From Panopea generosa (Eukaryota > Mollusca > Bivalvia > Adapedonta > Hiatellidae): DNA of 64,000 nucleotides. The DNA lies in contig CM055896.1 of the NCBI GenBank assembly GCA_029582155.1, forward strand, positions 10,748,987 through 10,812,986. The letters are read 5' to 3'. The position numbers were made by a program, and so were the translations under genes. The notes under the pieces were generated by a model. It was not told the DNA's origin and did not search any database. It saw only the letters and a program-made list of their open reading frames with translations. Below are positions 35,942-47,984 of this stretch, piece by piece (the first letter of the stretch is position 1; the number at the start of each line of letters is the position of its first letter).

Positions 35942-37027
35942 CATGTACAAGAGAGCATACACCCTATCTAATGTTTCAATATGTACACTGCATGATTAAA
36001 AATAAAAATAAATAATTTGCTTCTTGTTCTAAATGTCACTTTACCATTAGAATAGAATATAAGTATGTTATTCACATTTCTATGTTTTAACAAACACAAT
36101 AAATTAAACAAAAGTGAACGACAATAGACGCAAGTCAGCATTTAACCGACTCATGACATGACAAACCGAAGTATACTAATGAGCTGGAATAGCACAAACA
36201 GCATTCAGAAACGAGTGATACTATAGCCTATTGGAAGCAAGACCCATTTATTTTACCAATTAAATCAATTAAGAACAGTTTTCTAGAAATAAACTTTATC
36301 AGAAGCGAAGTTTAAGTGCTCAAATGTGCAATTATTCTAGCTAGCATCATAAACATTTGCATCTAATTACAACAGGTAGGTATGGCGTTACATAATGATT
36401 TGATTGTGGATAACACCGGCAGAGAAACATGCTAAAAAGTAACAAATTACAAATAACTGTTTGTTGTGTGTGGCGCACAACAATTGCCAATTATCTTCAA
36501 TTAAAACCATGCTGGGAGACTATATACGTTTACAAGGAAGGCTTGTTTATGTATTCTGTAAACGAAATAGACGATATGTCAGTAGAAAACGTCGAATCAA
36601 CTGTTTGACTATGAGCTTTACAAGAAAAAGAACACTTCCCTTTATTTAAAGAGTGACGATCTTTCTACTTTACTTAATGTTTCTGGGAACTTCCTCTCAG
36701 CAACATAGTGAATGTAACATATGTACACAATACACAGTTCACAATTCAGTATGTTGAAACGGACGTAAACAATTAATCTGTTTCAGCTATGTTCAGGTCT
36801 CACTGTACAGTTAAGTTTTATATTTGTTCTATCTATTTATACAATAAGGTCTAGGATTTTCTCCGTAAAATACCAGGAATGTATCAGCATATTAAAATGA
36901 ACTTTAACTGGTAGGTTGACCAGCTTGTATTTTTATAAAAAATACAGTGCATTCATAACTTAAGATTTGATTTATCTCCAGCATTGGTGTCACGTCATGT
37001 CCAAGTAAGTCCCCTGTAAACCTTGTA
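35942..37027. other. No gene seen
   Basis: No recognised feature. Confidence 0.55.
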
Positions 37028-37298
37028 TTGCGTTTTCATATCTCTTATTGTGTTGCATTTTCATATCTCTTCCTGTGTTGCGTGTTCATATCTCTTCCTG
37101 TGTTGCGTTTTCATATCTCTTCCTGTGTTGCGTTTTCATATCTCTTCCTGTGTTGCGTTTTCATATCTCTTCCTGTGTTACATGTTCATATCTTTTCCTG
37201 TGATGCGTGTTCATATCTATTCTTGTGTTACATGTTGATATCTTTTCCTGTGTTGTGTGTTCATATCTATTCTTGTGTTGCGTTTTCATATCTCTTGA
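37028..37298. repeat. 25-bp minisatellite
   Basis: About 11 units of TGTGTTGCGTTTTCATATCTCTTCC with variants (TTACATG, TTTTCC) towards the right. The period is not a multiple of three, so each reading frame cycles through the same three peptides; no gene is implied. Confidence 0.93.
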
Positions 37299-37689
37299 GT
37301 GTACGATATAACATCACCTGTCAGTACAAAAGTCGGCCACTTACGTAACGCATTACGTGCTTATCTTGTAATTACGTATCACCATGCTACTTATATACTT
37401 GATGTAACGTTTATAATTAAAACTGCTGTTTAATCTCCCCTTTCATATATAAAATATTGCTTTAGGTAACGGAAAATATAAGATTCTAATTATTTTCACT
37501 ATCAGTAACAGCGATACAGTAAACAATCAGACAAGATACACCCTTTTTTTTAATTAATTAGAGTTAAATTATTGTTTTCTGAGACATAATACGATGATTT
37601 TATGACGTAATGGGATATGTCTTTTAATCAAATTGCTCGTGTCAATATCATCATGAAACATAGAGTAGTTAACCGATTGAATGGGACGA

Positions 37690-37769
37690 AAGTAGTAGGA
37701 TTGCTGCGACATGTGACTGGGTAATAAAGATTTGAGGTCTTTTACTCATCTGAATTTGACTAATACTGT
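37690..37769 (+). mobile_element. MITE family A, decayed right end
   Basis: Matches the right half of copy 1 by eye: gacatgtgactgggtaataa against gacaagtggctggttaataa, and ends ttgactaatactgta against the TIR ttgactgta. Strongly eroded. Confidence 0.4.
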
Positions 37770-38535
37770 ATTAAAATAGGACTGAAAGTAAATCAGGACT
37801 TTTCTTTATATAACGAACTGCCGTTTCGGAGTATTGTACATGTACCACAACCCAAGCTTATTTATCGGATTTTAATTGATTTGAATCTGCCATCATTGAT
37901 AGATGATATTTTTCATTTTTATTTATGAAACCAAATCAAAATATATAAAATAGTCCATGTTTTTTTCTTTATAAAAAGAGAGGCTGCAACTCATACTAGA
38001 TTGTTAACTTAGGTGATAATGTCGATATTATTTAATGATCATAATCGACACTTTTTTTATTGCATATTGCATATATCGTCATTCATATTTTTTATGCAGA
38101 AACATTTCCTCTATATTTCTCTAGTCACCCTTCTTCGATTTGATTTGAATTTCAGGAGATCTGCATTATCATATTAATATACGGTTGCTACAAAATATAG
38201 TGTTCCATATCGAAGTTATTATTCAAATACAAATTCATAACATTAAAGCCATTTAGTAAAGCTAAATAGCGACTCGATGTATGAATGAACATTAAAGTTC
38301 GAACTTTAGTAAGTCACCAGTGATTATAATATAGTAGTACTTGACGCAAATTGTCCTATATTGAGTAACATATTTAATTATGCCAAGCCACAAGTAGATA
38401 AGATCGTATTTTGGTACTTATACTTGACTGCACACTGTATAGTATGACAATTTTTTTTTTCAATCGTTATGAGTATTGGGAATGATACGCAACCTTTAAA
38501 TGCTAAGAAGGAGTGAATACATCATATGGTGTCAT

Positions 38536-38577
<42 letters not shown>

Positions 38578-40150
38578 AAAGGTTAGGTATGAATAATATT
38601 TAGCGTAGGTGAATATTATTCATATTCATTGCACAAATTCCTCCTTTAGATAAATGTTCATATGTGATGAAACCGAGAAGAACAGCATTCATCTTGGATT
38701 AAAGGCGAGATTCACGATCCCACCCCCTTCACCACCCCACAAAACTGGCCCTTTTTAATACAATGAAATTAATCCTTAAATTTTGTATAATTTTATGACA
38801 ATTAAGTTTTTTATTTATTCTTTTAAAAAAGTATAAATTTTGTTTTTTAATTTTACAAATATTGCTTAATGCCATATGTTTACGCATTTCTATAAGTATA
38901 TCATTGTTTTGACAGTAATGGCACTCTTGCCACAAAGAAACATGTACACATGTTACTGAGAGTGTACTGCACAATAATCAGAATAAATATCTTTGTGTGG
39001 CAAGAATGCCTTCACAATGAAAAATATTAAAAGTGAAAAATAGGAAAAAATTTGGTGAAATGAACATTTTCCATAATTTTAACCGATTTTTGGAGTCATT
39101 TTATGAATAGAAAAAAAAAATTGAAAGATAAAGTATACATATTTTGAAAGCATAATTTATATTTAATACAAATATGCCAATTTCTGCTGATAAAGAAGTA
39201 TTTAAAAAAAATGCATTATACAGGGCCGATAAAAGGGCTTCGTTAACCTGGTCCTTTAATTGACAAAGATGATACAAACAATAGTACTAATACATCCATT
39301 CAGTCCCTAGGTTTAACGGCTGGTTGATAGATTTGCAAAAGGTTACTATATTAAGTAACAATTGTGTTATAGGTAGCTGTGTGCTAATGTAGTGCCTGTC
39401 TCATTTGATAAATCTATAATCATGATGTATAGAAAGATATTAACTTTTTCAGACAATTATTACTCCAAATCTCAAATAATTCACAATTTTCCAGAACACA
39501 TGCACTTCAAATCGTCTAATTTACTAGACCTGAAGTGTAGCATAATCAATTATTTTGTACAAAAGTAGAAATAATGTTTGTCGTAAAGAATTAAGTTGTA
39601 TTTTTACATAAAACTGCCAAGAAGTAAACATCACATAAATGGCAGCGAGTGTACACCATGGGATTTGACATATGCGAATATATTGCTATTATAGACGATT
39701 AGACGAACTGCTGTGCTTTTTATATTCTTTATTATGAATGAATAACCAATAACACTAGTCTTGTGTTTCGTTGATTTATGCATTCAAGGTTTGCGGTTTG
39801 TAGATTTATGTTTTTTACGACCTTGATTTTCGTTCTTTTTTTCTCCCAATGATTATAGGGGCCCTGTCTGTGTTTCACTACACGGTTGAATGCTGCTCTT
39901 TGATTTATATGAAATAAGGTCTAGGAATACCACAGTAAATATAATCCACAAAGATAATATGTTTTTAAGTATTTCTTTCCAGTAGCAGGAGTGTATTCAC
40001 ACATGAAAATGCACAATAATTTGTTGCTGACTATTTTGTATTATAAAGACAGTGCAGTGACTCCCCTAAATTTTGTTATGAAAATGTCCGCAAAATGCTC
40101 AATAAATACATCCATCTGTTAAATCCTAAAATTTCACTTCTTTAACACCA
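37770..40150. other. No gene seen
   Basis: AT-rich apart from the GA microsatellite; no coding signal. Confidence 0.5.
38538..38574. repeat. (GA)n microsatellite
   Basis: About 18 GA units. Confidence 0.95.
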
Positions 40151-40215
40151 GTGATGTCTTATTGCAGTATATGCTGTGTCAGCTGTTGCTTTACTCTTCT
40201 GCAGTAAGACATCAC
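40151..40215 (+). other. Pre-miRNA-sized hairpin
   Basis: Arms GTGATGTCTTATTGCAG (40151-40167) and CTGCAGTAAGACATCAC (40199-40215) pair over 17 positions with one G-T pair, around a 31-base loop. It stands in otherwise featureless sequence. Nothing else shows it is processed. Confidence 0.45.
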
Positions 40216-42928
40216 AGCCCCTATGAACCATTTTGAAAATATTTCGAACCATGAAGAATTTTTACTTTCACAAAAACGATGCACAGCTGTGCAGTGAAAC
40301 GTTTGGTTATGTGTCCATTAAGACGCCCATGCGAATGTTACTTATATCCATGGCAACCTCATTATTGTTTTAATAAACAATACATTTCAATAAGCAATAT
40401 TTATTGTATATATAAAGTATATATAAAGTAAGCAAGCTAAAGTAGAATTAAATAATTTGTAAAAAAATCATTTTCCCGTTTGTTTTTGTATAAACAAGCG
40501 ATTTGAACAATACGTTTTTGCAATGTTTTACCTACTGAATTATAATTGGCGTTATTGCATGCGAATGGTCGTGAGTTCGATTCCTGACCGAGTCATATAA
40601 TCTCAGAGCTAGTGGGTGTTTATTTACCTTTTTTCCAAAAGGCGGCTTTCTTTGATTTGTGACAAAACGCACCAACTTCCTTTAGTACTAAATAAATTTT
40701 CTCAACAGTGTTTGAGAGAATAACCATTACTTATAAAACCTTTCTATATCAACAGCGCCACCCATCAAATATTGAGTTTAATCAGGTTGCATGTATACAC
40801 TAATACAATATCAAATTCAATGACACGGTGATTATTTAGATATTATTTTTCAAATAACACAACACACACCTGTTAACATCTCTCCTTTGGCTATTATTCA
40901 AGGAACTGCCAACATGTAGTGAATAAAGGTCAGAAAATAGTGTCTCAGTTAATAATTGATTATGGAAGTGACAGATGTTAAATTTGAGTTACCTGAAATA
41001 TACGGGGTTTTTATCAGATCTCACAAACAAAATGGAACGGAACTGTGGCCAGGTGCAACACACTTTTCTATTAAAGAATGTAATGTACATTCTTTTACCT
41101 AAACGTCACAGATGTTGGAATCAAATGTACAGAACGAATAGATCAACAGATACGGGTTTGCATTCGCTACGATATGACGATGTGTATGTTCCCTGAACCA
41201 CCCACAATGCAGAAATTAACATCATCGTATGTAATGTTGCAACTACAGCGAAAGTACGGACGTGGCTTATTACTCCTTTATTCATTCCAATCTAAAACTA
41301 CTTAATGTGTTGAGAAGATTCCAAAACAGACTTGCTTTGAATTTATTTTACCATTTAATCTTAATTGCCTGTTTAATTGTTTAATCATGATTTGCGTATT
41401 AATGCTATACATAAACATTATATATTTAAAACAACATCAGTAGTATATTATATACTGTATTTAACTGACCGACGTTGCACTACGCGGCACTTAACTCCAT
41501 TATGCATTGCATGGAATTATTATCCGTTCCGTTATTTTCTATTTAATTTTAAATTATATTCTGTTATTTTGTATCATTATTATCGTACCATTTTGCGCCG
41601 TATCACACCATATTCATATAAACATATACACCTTACACTAGCATGCTTTGACAATTCTTCAGGATGATTGCATTGTTTCTTTCTACAATAATCTTCTGGT
41701 CACATTCTTTTAATGTGAACGTTCAATATTGTTTTACTAATTTTCGTCTGAAATCATTAGGCGTAATTAAAATGTGATCGAAGTCATCCAACAATAGCAA
41801 CAATTTGATCAACCTCAGTAGTATTTTCCTGCAGTAAATGTTGTGAAACATCTAAACAATATCTGTTTTCACAGAACATTAGTGTAGGGTTAAGTATACT
41901 TTAATTTTGAAATTTGCTACCGTTTATCAGTTTTTTAATGGGCTCACATTTTTAACGGCGATACCGAAGGTATTCTGGGCCTCAAATTGTGCCAGTTCTT
42001 CACTTAGGAACGCATTCTCCTCTGAAGAAAATGATGTCATACATGGGCAATATATAAAGAGCATCAACTGCAAAAGCACCGAAAATTAACAGCTCAAAAC
42101 GGCTGTTTACACTGAACTCCATTGTAAACAAATGGTGTAGTAATACATAGAACGCAAAAACGGGGTAATTTTACCGACGGTATATGCAATTTTGAATAAC
42201 CGCAAATCTAGAAACACCAACCAATGAAATCACAGGAAATTTCTGAAGAGTGTTAGAATTATTTCTTAAATCTTTATATCGAAAAATCATGATACTTAAA
42301 GTACGAATAAATATTTTATTCTATTGTCGGCATGTTCACGTTCAGTTTTCAAAGTTCAGGTCCAATAAATATTGAATTTTGTATATAATTACTTTCTCGA
42401 TTATCCTGGTGACATATAGGCCCAATGGGCCGAATACCATACAATTACCAATTGTATACATGTTAAACATAATGAATGTATGCACATGCTTCAATAATAA
42501 ACATGTAATTGATTCAAGTACTACGACATGCGTTAAACATTTTAGTTTCAGAGTTGGAAATAGGACGACCACGATTTTATACATAAAAATGTATAACTGT
42601 ATATTGACAATACTTCAAAAAGACAAGATATTTTTTATTTTCGATATATATTTTAACTGTTAGATCTTATATAGAATACATGTTAAATGTCTAAAAACCT
42701 TGATTACAAGAGAACTGCAATAAAAAATGCATGTTTGCTTCTTATACATTAGGCACATGGTATAATGCATTGTAGTCATTTATAATGCATGATTCTTTAT
42801 AATTCCCCGACGTATCATTAAATAATACATTCATTCAAAATACACGCATACATGCTTTTCTTCGATTTGCAAGCATATCAGTATTATTCGATACAACAAT
42901 TCAAAATACTGCTTTCTTTTATTTTCAG
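40216..42928. other. No gene seen upstream of receptor exon
   Basis: Probably receptor intron if the earlier exons lie further left. I found no TM1-TM2 exon (no LGNxxV or NxxLxxLAxSD reading) here. Confidence 0.5.
40560..40600 (+). mobile_element. tRNA-like T-arm fragment
   Basis: GGTCGTGAGTTCGATTCCTG followed by ACCGAGTCATA matches the B-box end of SINE family 2 heads. No A-box or body is seen. Confidence 0.4.
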
Positions 42929-43294
42929 GGGTATCAGTCAATGTGAGTTGCTTCACTCTGGTAGCCATCTCGTTGGAGCGCTACTTCGCCATTTGCCGTC
43001 CTTTACACTCTCGGAAATGGCAGACGCTCAGCCATTCCTATAAAACCATTGCCGTGTGTTGGATTGCAGCCTTTATTTTATCTCTACCGATAGCGGTATA
43101 TACAAAATATTGGACATCACCCTGGGGGAATGCGTTTTGTCGGGAACAATGGCTAGACCCTGGCTGGTATAAGGCCTACACTATACTTCTAGATTTTGTA
43201 TTGGTGCTGTTGCCGATCACAATCATGTCCGTGTCATACGGCAAAATAGCTCACACCCTTTGGAGCGGCATGAAGATGGATAAACAGGAAATGG
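42929..43294 (+). CDS. CCKR: Cholecystokinin/sulfakinin-type receptor, exon with TM3-TM5
   Basis: Internal coding exon of a class A peptide GPCR, a plasma-membrane receptor that couples neuropeptide binding to G proteins. The start follows a polypyrimidine tract and AG at 42927-42928; the end precedes GTAAGG at 43295. Both junctions are phase 1, giving 122 residues. It encodes the end of TM3 with ISLERY in the DRY position, then CRPLHSRKWQTLSH in intracellular loop 2, TM4 (AVCWIAAFILSLPIAVY), extracellular loop 2 with the disulfide cysteine (NAFCREQW) and TM5 with its conserved proline (LLPITIMSVSYGKI). The SVNVS...LVAISLERY and WQTLSH stretches are those I know from CCK and sulfakinin receptors; orexin or NPFF receptors fit less well. 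In human CCKAR this part is split into two exons; here it is one. TM1-TM2 are not seen upstream in the window. Family assignment is from remembered sequences, not a search. Confidence 0.93.
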
Positions 43295-43369
43295 GTAAGG
43301 AATCTTTTTTAATTGAGTTTAACGCAGTTTTCAACACATTTCAGGTTATATATCGCATATCCAGTTTTA

Positions 43370-43545
43370 TTTATGGAAAAAGACCTTAGAATGAATCCGA
43401 ATAAAACCACCGTTCTTACGTAAGTAACTGGCAAATTTCCTCACATAAGGTTTTTGGAGCGAGCAAGAATCGAACCTACGACCTTAGTGGTGAGAGGTTA
43501 GTTTTTGTGAGACGGCGCTTTGGACCACTCGGCCACTGAGGACCC
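43370..43545 (-). mobile_element. SINE family 3 (tRNA-Ser/Leu-like head), in receptor intron
   Basis: Minus strand: head GGTCCTCAGTGGCCGAGTGG, a long variable arm, and B-box AGGTCGTAGGTTCGATTC (43545-43455), then a body with TTTGCCAGTTACTTACGTAA and GAACGGTGGTTTTATTCGG. The long arm marks a class II (Ser/Leu) tRNA origin. The same body and head start lie at 54841-54960. Confidence 0.72.
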
Positions 43546-43597
43546 TCAGTAAGGATAATTTACATATTTCAGTTAATCTTTTTTTTTTATTTAAAAC

Positions 43598-43805
43598 GGG
43601 GCAGATGTTAAGTGGATATACTGTTGTCCGTTCAAGTCAGAGGTTGTGGGTTCGATCCCAAGCTCAAACTGATGCCTCTCAAAAAACAATACTCAATACT
43701 TTTCTCCCTAGGTTTCAAGCTCGAAAGCGGTCATAAAAGCTCTGATCTTTCTTCGAAATCGAGTTAAAGTATTAGTATAACCTAAATAAGTAAGCTTTAC
43801 AAAAA
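43598..43805 (+). mobile_element. SINE family 4, in receptor intron
   Basis: tRNA-like head with B-box GGTTGTGGGTTCGATCCCAA, body with TCTCAAAAAACAATACTCAA, AAGCTCTGATCTTTCTTCG and ATCGAGTTAAAGTATTAGT. A minus-strand relative lies at 4115-4265 with the same blocks. Confidence 0.6.
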
Positions 43806-44220
43806 TGTGAAATTATTATCAACCACTCATAAACGCCATATTCCATAATATATTTCCTGTATGATCTATAGTCAATTTGTTAAATAAATGAATTCTTATT
43901 GGCCAGAATTGTACCTCACTGAACAAAATACTATTGAACAGTTTTACTTTGGGTTTTGCAAATCTTTGTATAACATAACGATATACCACGGTTACTAAAA
44001 ATAGCTGTTGGGAATTCCAAGTATGAAAACTGAGATGTTGTATTCAGATGGCTGTCAACTAGAGATTCGCGTCCGATTTCAGCAAAACTATCGATAATAA
44101 AGATGCCGATACGATAAAAAAGGCAACTTTCAATCAATTAATATATTCCAACATTATTTACGAAAGAAACAATTGAATGACTAGTTTGAATATAAAAAAT
44201 ACAACATACATTGATCATGG

Positions 44221-44300
44221 TCTGTCTTTGGCCGAGTGGTGTTAAGACGTTGAACTTATGCAAGATTTGTTTTCCGCCATGTTTTGAATCCCACCCGGAA
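44221..44300 (+). mobile_element. tRNA-Ser/Leu-like SINE head remnant
   Basis: TTTGGCCGAGTGGTGTTAAG carries the class II tRNA A-box, followed about 50 bases later by TTTTGAATCCCACCCGG in the B-box place. It has decayed. No body was recognised. Confidence 0.45.
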
Positions 44301-44841
44301 AATGTTATTTTCAATATCTTTTTTTCAGGTTAAATTTTTTTTATTCTCTTATTTAAATACTATTGTTACATAAAATATATAATCTTAACTTGGTGACATT
44401 TTGTCATTTCTCATACTAAAAAGCAAAAAGTCCTAAAGACTCAATATTCATTAATTTATATTTTAAATAATACCACATCGGTCAATATTAATTTTTCTGA
44501 TGCATAGCACATCATATTGCACAGCTGAAAAGTCCATACTTGTATAATAGAGAGTTCAAAATGAGACGAGATTTTGGAAATACTTAACAAGGATTTATAT
44601 TCTATTTCAATACACAAAGTGATATTTTGCAGTAGTGTTATTGATTAGTATACAACTGCTCGACAATTATAATAATCATTTGTTGTTATGGATTATGAGA
44701 GGTTTCTTTATGCTGGTGTCAATATTTGAATGTCGACCGTTAAGGATATTGTGAAAAACAGGCAATGTCTCAATAATTTCCGGACAAGCCTAGTATATTT
44801 ACTGTAATAATTGGATTTATTTTTTCGTTGTTTTTTTTCAG

Positions 44842-45425
44842 AGTCTCAGAACGGACATTGTCATATGTACAAAGGAGGTGAAACCCAACGACAGCAGTCG
44901 CAGCACTCGGTGAATTACAAGGATGGATTCGGTCGCAGTATCGGACCAAGCGAAATTGAAGAACTAAATAAAAGTCGAAAGGTTACCTCAGCTACCAAAA
45001 TGAGATACGACACAAGAGGAATAAGACAGACTAACAATGAAAAAAGCAGAGCAGCAAAGAAGCGAGTAGTCAAAATGTTGTTTGCTGTAGTATTGGAATT
45101 CTTTATTTGTTGGACTCCTTTGTTCTTCCTACAGACGTGGATAACTGTAGACAGAGGTCATGCTAAGTTGCACGTTCCAGAAATACTTCTCACAGCCTCG
45201 TTCTTTATGTCGTACGTGTCCTCATGCTGCAACCCCATCACATACTGTTTTATGAATAAGAATTTTCGAAATGGATTTTTGTCAGTGTTTAGGTGTTGTA
45301 GATGTAGAAAAGTTGTTAGAAGTAGAACTGAGATGCCTTCATATTATCACTATAGTTCCGCAAGGACAGGGGTAAGTCAAATATCATCATATGACAAGGT
45401 CAAAGAGGATTCGGATGAACTTTGA
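44842..45425 (+). CDS. CCKR: Cholecystokinin/sulfakinin-type receptor, last exon with TM6-TM7 and tail
   Basis: Terminal coding exon of the same receptor. It starts after a T-rich tract and CAG at 44839-44841; the split codon joins the upstream exon in frame. It gives 194 residues and stops with TGA at 45423-45425. In order: a hydrophilic, lysine/arginine-rich intracellular loop 3 of about 80 residues; KSRAAKKRVVKMLF leading into TM6 with the CWTP switch motif; a short extracellular loop; TM7 with SSCCNPITYCFMN (the NPxxY motif); helix 8 (NFRNGF); a cysteine cluster CCRCRK suited to palmitoylation; and a serine/tyrosine-rich tail ending DSDEL. AKKRVxxML, CWxP and SSCxNPxxYCFMNxxFR are all close to CCK receptors. 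The frame is intact in both exons, so the gene looks functional here. A perfect donor-like GTAAGT lies inside this exon at 45372. Confidence 0.93.
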
Positions 45426-47073
45426 TTTATCGAATTATATTATGCATTATGTGAGTTATGGTTGTGGCAATGGAGCAGACAATTCAGTACCCATTATTTT
45501 CATTGTGAATGTATTGTATTTATGCCATTGAATAAGAGCAAGGAACAAAAGAACAGAACTTTAAATAATTTACTTTGTAAAACAAATTTGACAATATTTT
45601 CATTTAAATGCACGTTTGATCGTTCTGCCAGTCTTAAAACTGTATCCCCAACCCACTAGCTATTTTGAAGCTATTTTGTAGTAGTTAACGAAACTTTTTT
45701 TATTTATTCTGTATTGTTGTGAAATGGTAAAAGTAAAAACTTCTGGAAACATGTTGGCTTGTTTGTCATAAATATGAAGTTACATTATAATGTTATGGTG
45801 TTAGCAACGCGCTAAAGTAACACCATGTATATTAAATATGATACAGTTTTCTTACAACTGTCAATATAAAAGTTGGTTGGTTCTAAAAAAAACAAGTTAT
45901 AATTACTTAAAGACGTGATTAATGTATATGAATGTGAAAATATAACCAGCTGGGAAACCTTGGTTACGCTAATGAGAGAGTAAATTAAAAAAACAACATT
46001 TGATTTATTTGTTTTACTCTTTCAGTAATGAAAATCTCATTTTTATTTCTCTATGGAGCTAACACAATTGCTCGTATACAGTTAATGAAAGCTATCATAG
46101 CGTGAGCGCATTCATTAGTTAGATTTATTTAAAAACGTTAAACGTCACACAATTGCACTATTCATTATAAACAATATCACTTTTAAAGCAATATTAAAGT
46201 ATCCAATAGTAACTATAAGTTTTTAGAGGAACATCAAGTAGTCATCAAAATAGTCTGTGTTCAGTTGTTCAGAGCACAGATTAGCTAAACGCCACGTTAA
46301 GATGGATTCACGAATCATGTTGTTTTTTTGTTGTTTTTTTCCATTTAAATTTCAAGGTTAACAAATTAATTGCAAGCGTAAAAAAATATTATTGTACTTT
46401 TATAACCCTTTGCCCGTGATATGAAAACTTCAAAATTTAAAGATACTAAGGATGCGAGAATTCACCTAATGGAGCTTTAGCCTACCGGAGCTTTGAACAA
46501 CTCAGCTCAGATAAATAAATACGTTATCTTTAGAAACTCAAACGGTTACAGCAGTTTCTGGTGTAAGAATCTCCTAGTCGTTAACAATGGGTAACATATG
46601 TATGATGACATTAGTACCAACATCTATCAATTAGTTTATAATTGATTGATTTTTATTATACAAAAGTTTCAGCTAGATCGGATTAAAAGTGCGATCGTAT
46701 TAGAGGTTGTCCACGAATACATTGATCACCATTCGTATGAATCACTTAAAATATACGTTTGGGACAATATTTTTTTCCGTTTTAACCTTCCATTGATTTT
46801 CTACATCCACTTCTATGGACTTATTTACTTTGCAATTTTAATCAGCTATACCTATATATATGTACCTGTAAAAAACAGCAAACCAATGTATTTTTGTTAG
46901 AAATTAGACACATAGTAACAATATGGAGCACATCTGTCTTCAATTTCAAACAGTTAACTGTAAAATGTCCAAATGGGAAACACGCCACGGAAAACAGATA
47001 TACAATCATGCATGTTTCAATAATTCAAAATGAATTATGTATTTTTCAAATAACTTAATTCAACGTTTTTCAG
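45426..47073 (+). other. Receptor 3' UTR and downstream sequence
   Basis: Begins as the receptor's 3' UTR; no single poly(A) signal could be chosen. No other coding region was recognised. Confidence 0.5.
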
Positions 47074-47185
47074 AGCTTTAAAAGAAGTCCTTGAAGATAA
47101 CCGGAAGGATCGACAGAAAAATAAAAGCACAGACGGCGTGCAGAACGAAAGAACTTATTTTCAACCAATTATGCATTTTATATGA
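47074..47185 (+). CDS. Candidate terminal exon, unknown gene or alternative receptor tail
   Basis: An exon-like block preceded by a pyrimidine-rich tract and CAG at 47071-47073. After one leftover base it reads 36 codons to a TGA at 47183-47185. The peptide is charged and balanced (ALKEVLEDNRKDRQKNKSTD near the start, then QNERTYFQPIMHFI), unlike translated AT-rich noise around it. An AATAAA lies about 130 bp downstream. It sits 1.65 kb after the receptor stop on the same strand. If joined at phase 0 to the internal receptor donor at 45372, the reading would instead be SFKRSP and a stop. I recognise no family. It may be a chance reading. Confidence 0.3.
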
Positions 47186-47984
47186 CATTCTATTATTTTG
47201 TTCTCTTTTAATATCATTATTAGAAAACGATAACCTCTAACAAATGATATTGTCGGAGTCTAGACTCGAGTAGGGACCTCGGGGAAGATTGGTTTTGTCA
47301 ATTGAGTCATCATTTATAAATAAATAATTCATTTACTTACTTACTTACTTACGTACGTACTATAAAAGATAAGATTAAACTGATTTACATTATTATAATG
47401 TTAGCATTTGTTTGTTTACGTGTATGTCGTGTTTTGGCTTCATCGAGTGAGCACTGACATTCTCGCAAGTGGCGAAAGAACGTGTGAGAATGCCAATTTC
47501 TGTATTCACGAGTGAAATTAAATAGATATAACACTGTCACAAACAATTTCAGTTGTATTTTTGAAATTACCATTTTTGATCATACTATCTGAATAGAAAA
47601 TTTACCAAATATATTTAAAAAAGAAATCGTAAAAAAGCAAGAAAAATCAGTGAATTCATATTCCCCGCTCATAAAGGCAATGGACTGAACAATGTAAACA
47701 TTACTTCTGGGTGTGGGCACTGTGACACTGCATTATAACACCTGAAATGTAAAAAATATGATAGTAACTGTATTGTAATGTTAGAAATAAAAAATCTAAA
47801 GCGAACAAAAAAATTGAAAGAGGGGTGACGGTGTGACCCAGTTGGTCTTGACCTTTAAAGTAATTGGCCCTAACAAATAAAGGAATTTCTTTTCCTGACG
47901 GCATCCTCATAAGCACATTCAAGATGGCAGGTGCTGTTATTCAATAATAATAGGCCGAAATAGGCCTGAATGTAATTTCTTTAA
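47186..47984. other. No recognised gene
   Basis: Holds an AATAAA near 47317 and the TTAC microsatellite. A minus-strand frame at 47701-47922 has no known domain. Confidence 0.45.
47331..47361. repeat. (TTAC)n microsatellite
   Basis: Short TTAC run degrading to GTAC. Confidence 0.85.

Larger units (their letters stand above)
43295..44841 (+). other. Receptor intron between TM5 and TM6 exons
   Basis: A phase-1 intron of 1,547 bp with GTAAGG at the 5' end and a T-rich tract plus CAG at the 3' end. It interrupts intracellular loop 3. It holds three decayed tRNA-derived insertions, described separately, and otherwise AT-rich sequence. Human CCK receptors also carry an intron in this loop. Confidence 0.85.

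Noticed and set aside
37023-37348. Cysteine/phenylalanine-rich frames of 71 and 106 codons
   Set aside because: Products of the 25-bp minisatellite; the same peptides appear in shifted frames.
41377-42663. Hydrophobic open frames just upstream of the receptor exon as the missing TM1-TM2 exon
   Set aside because: They lack the LGN and LAxSD motifs and show no donor of the needed phase; they are AT-rich chance frames.
43455-43545. Genuine tRNA-Ser gene on the minus strand
   Set aside because: Class II shape and boxes are visible, but it continues into a SINE body also found at 54.8 kb, and the acceptor ends do not pair.
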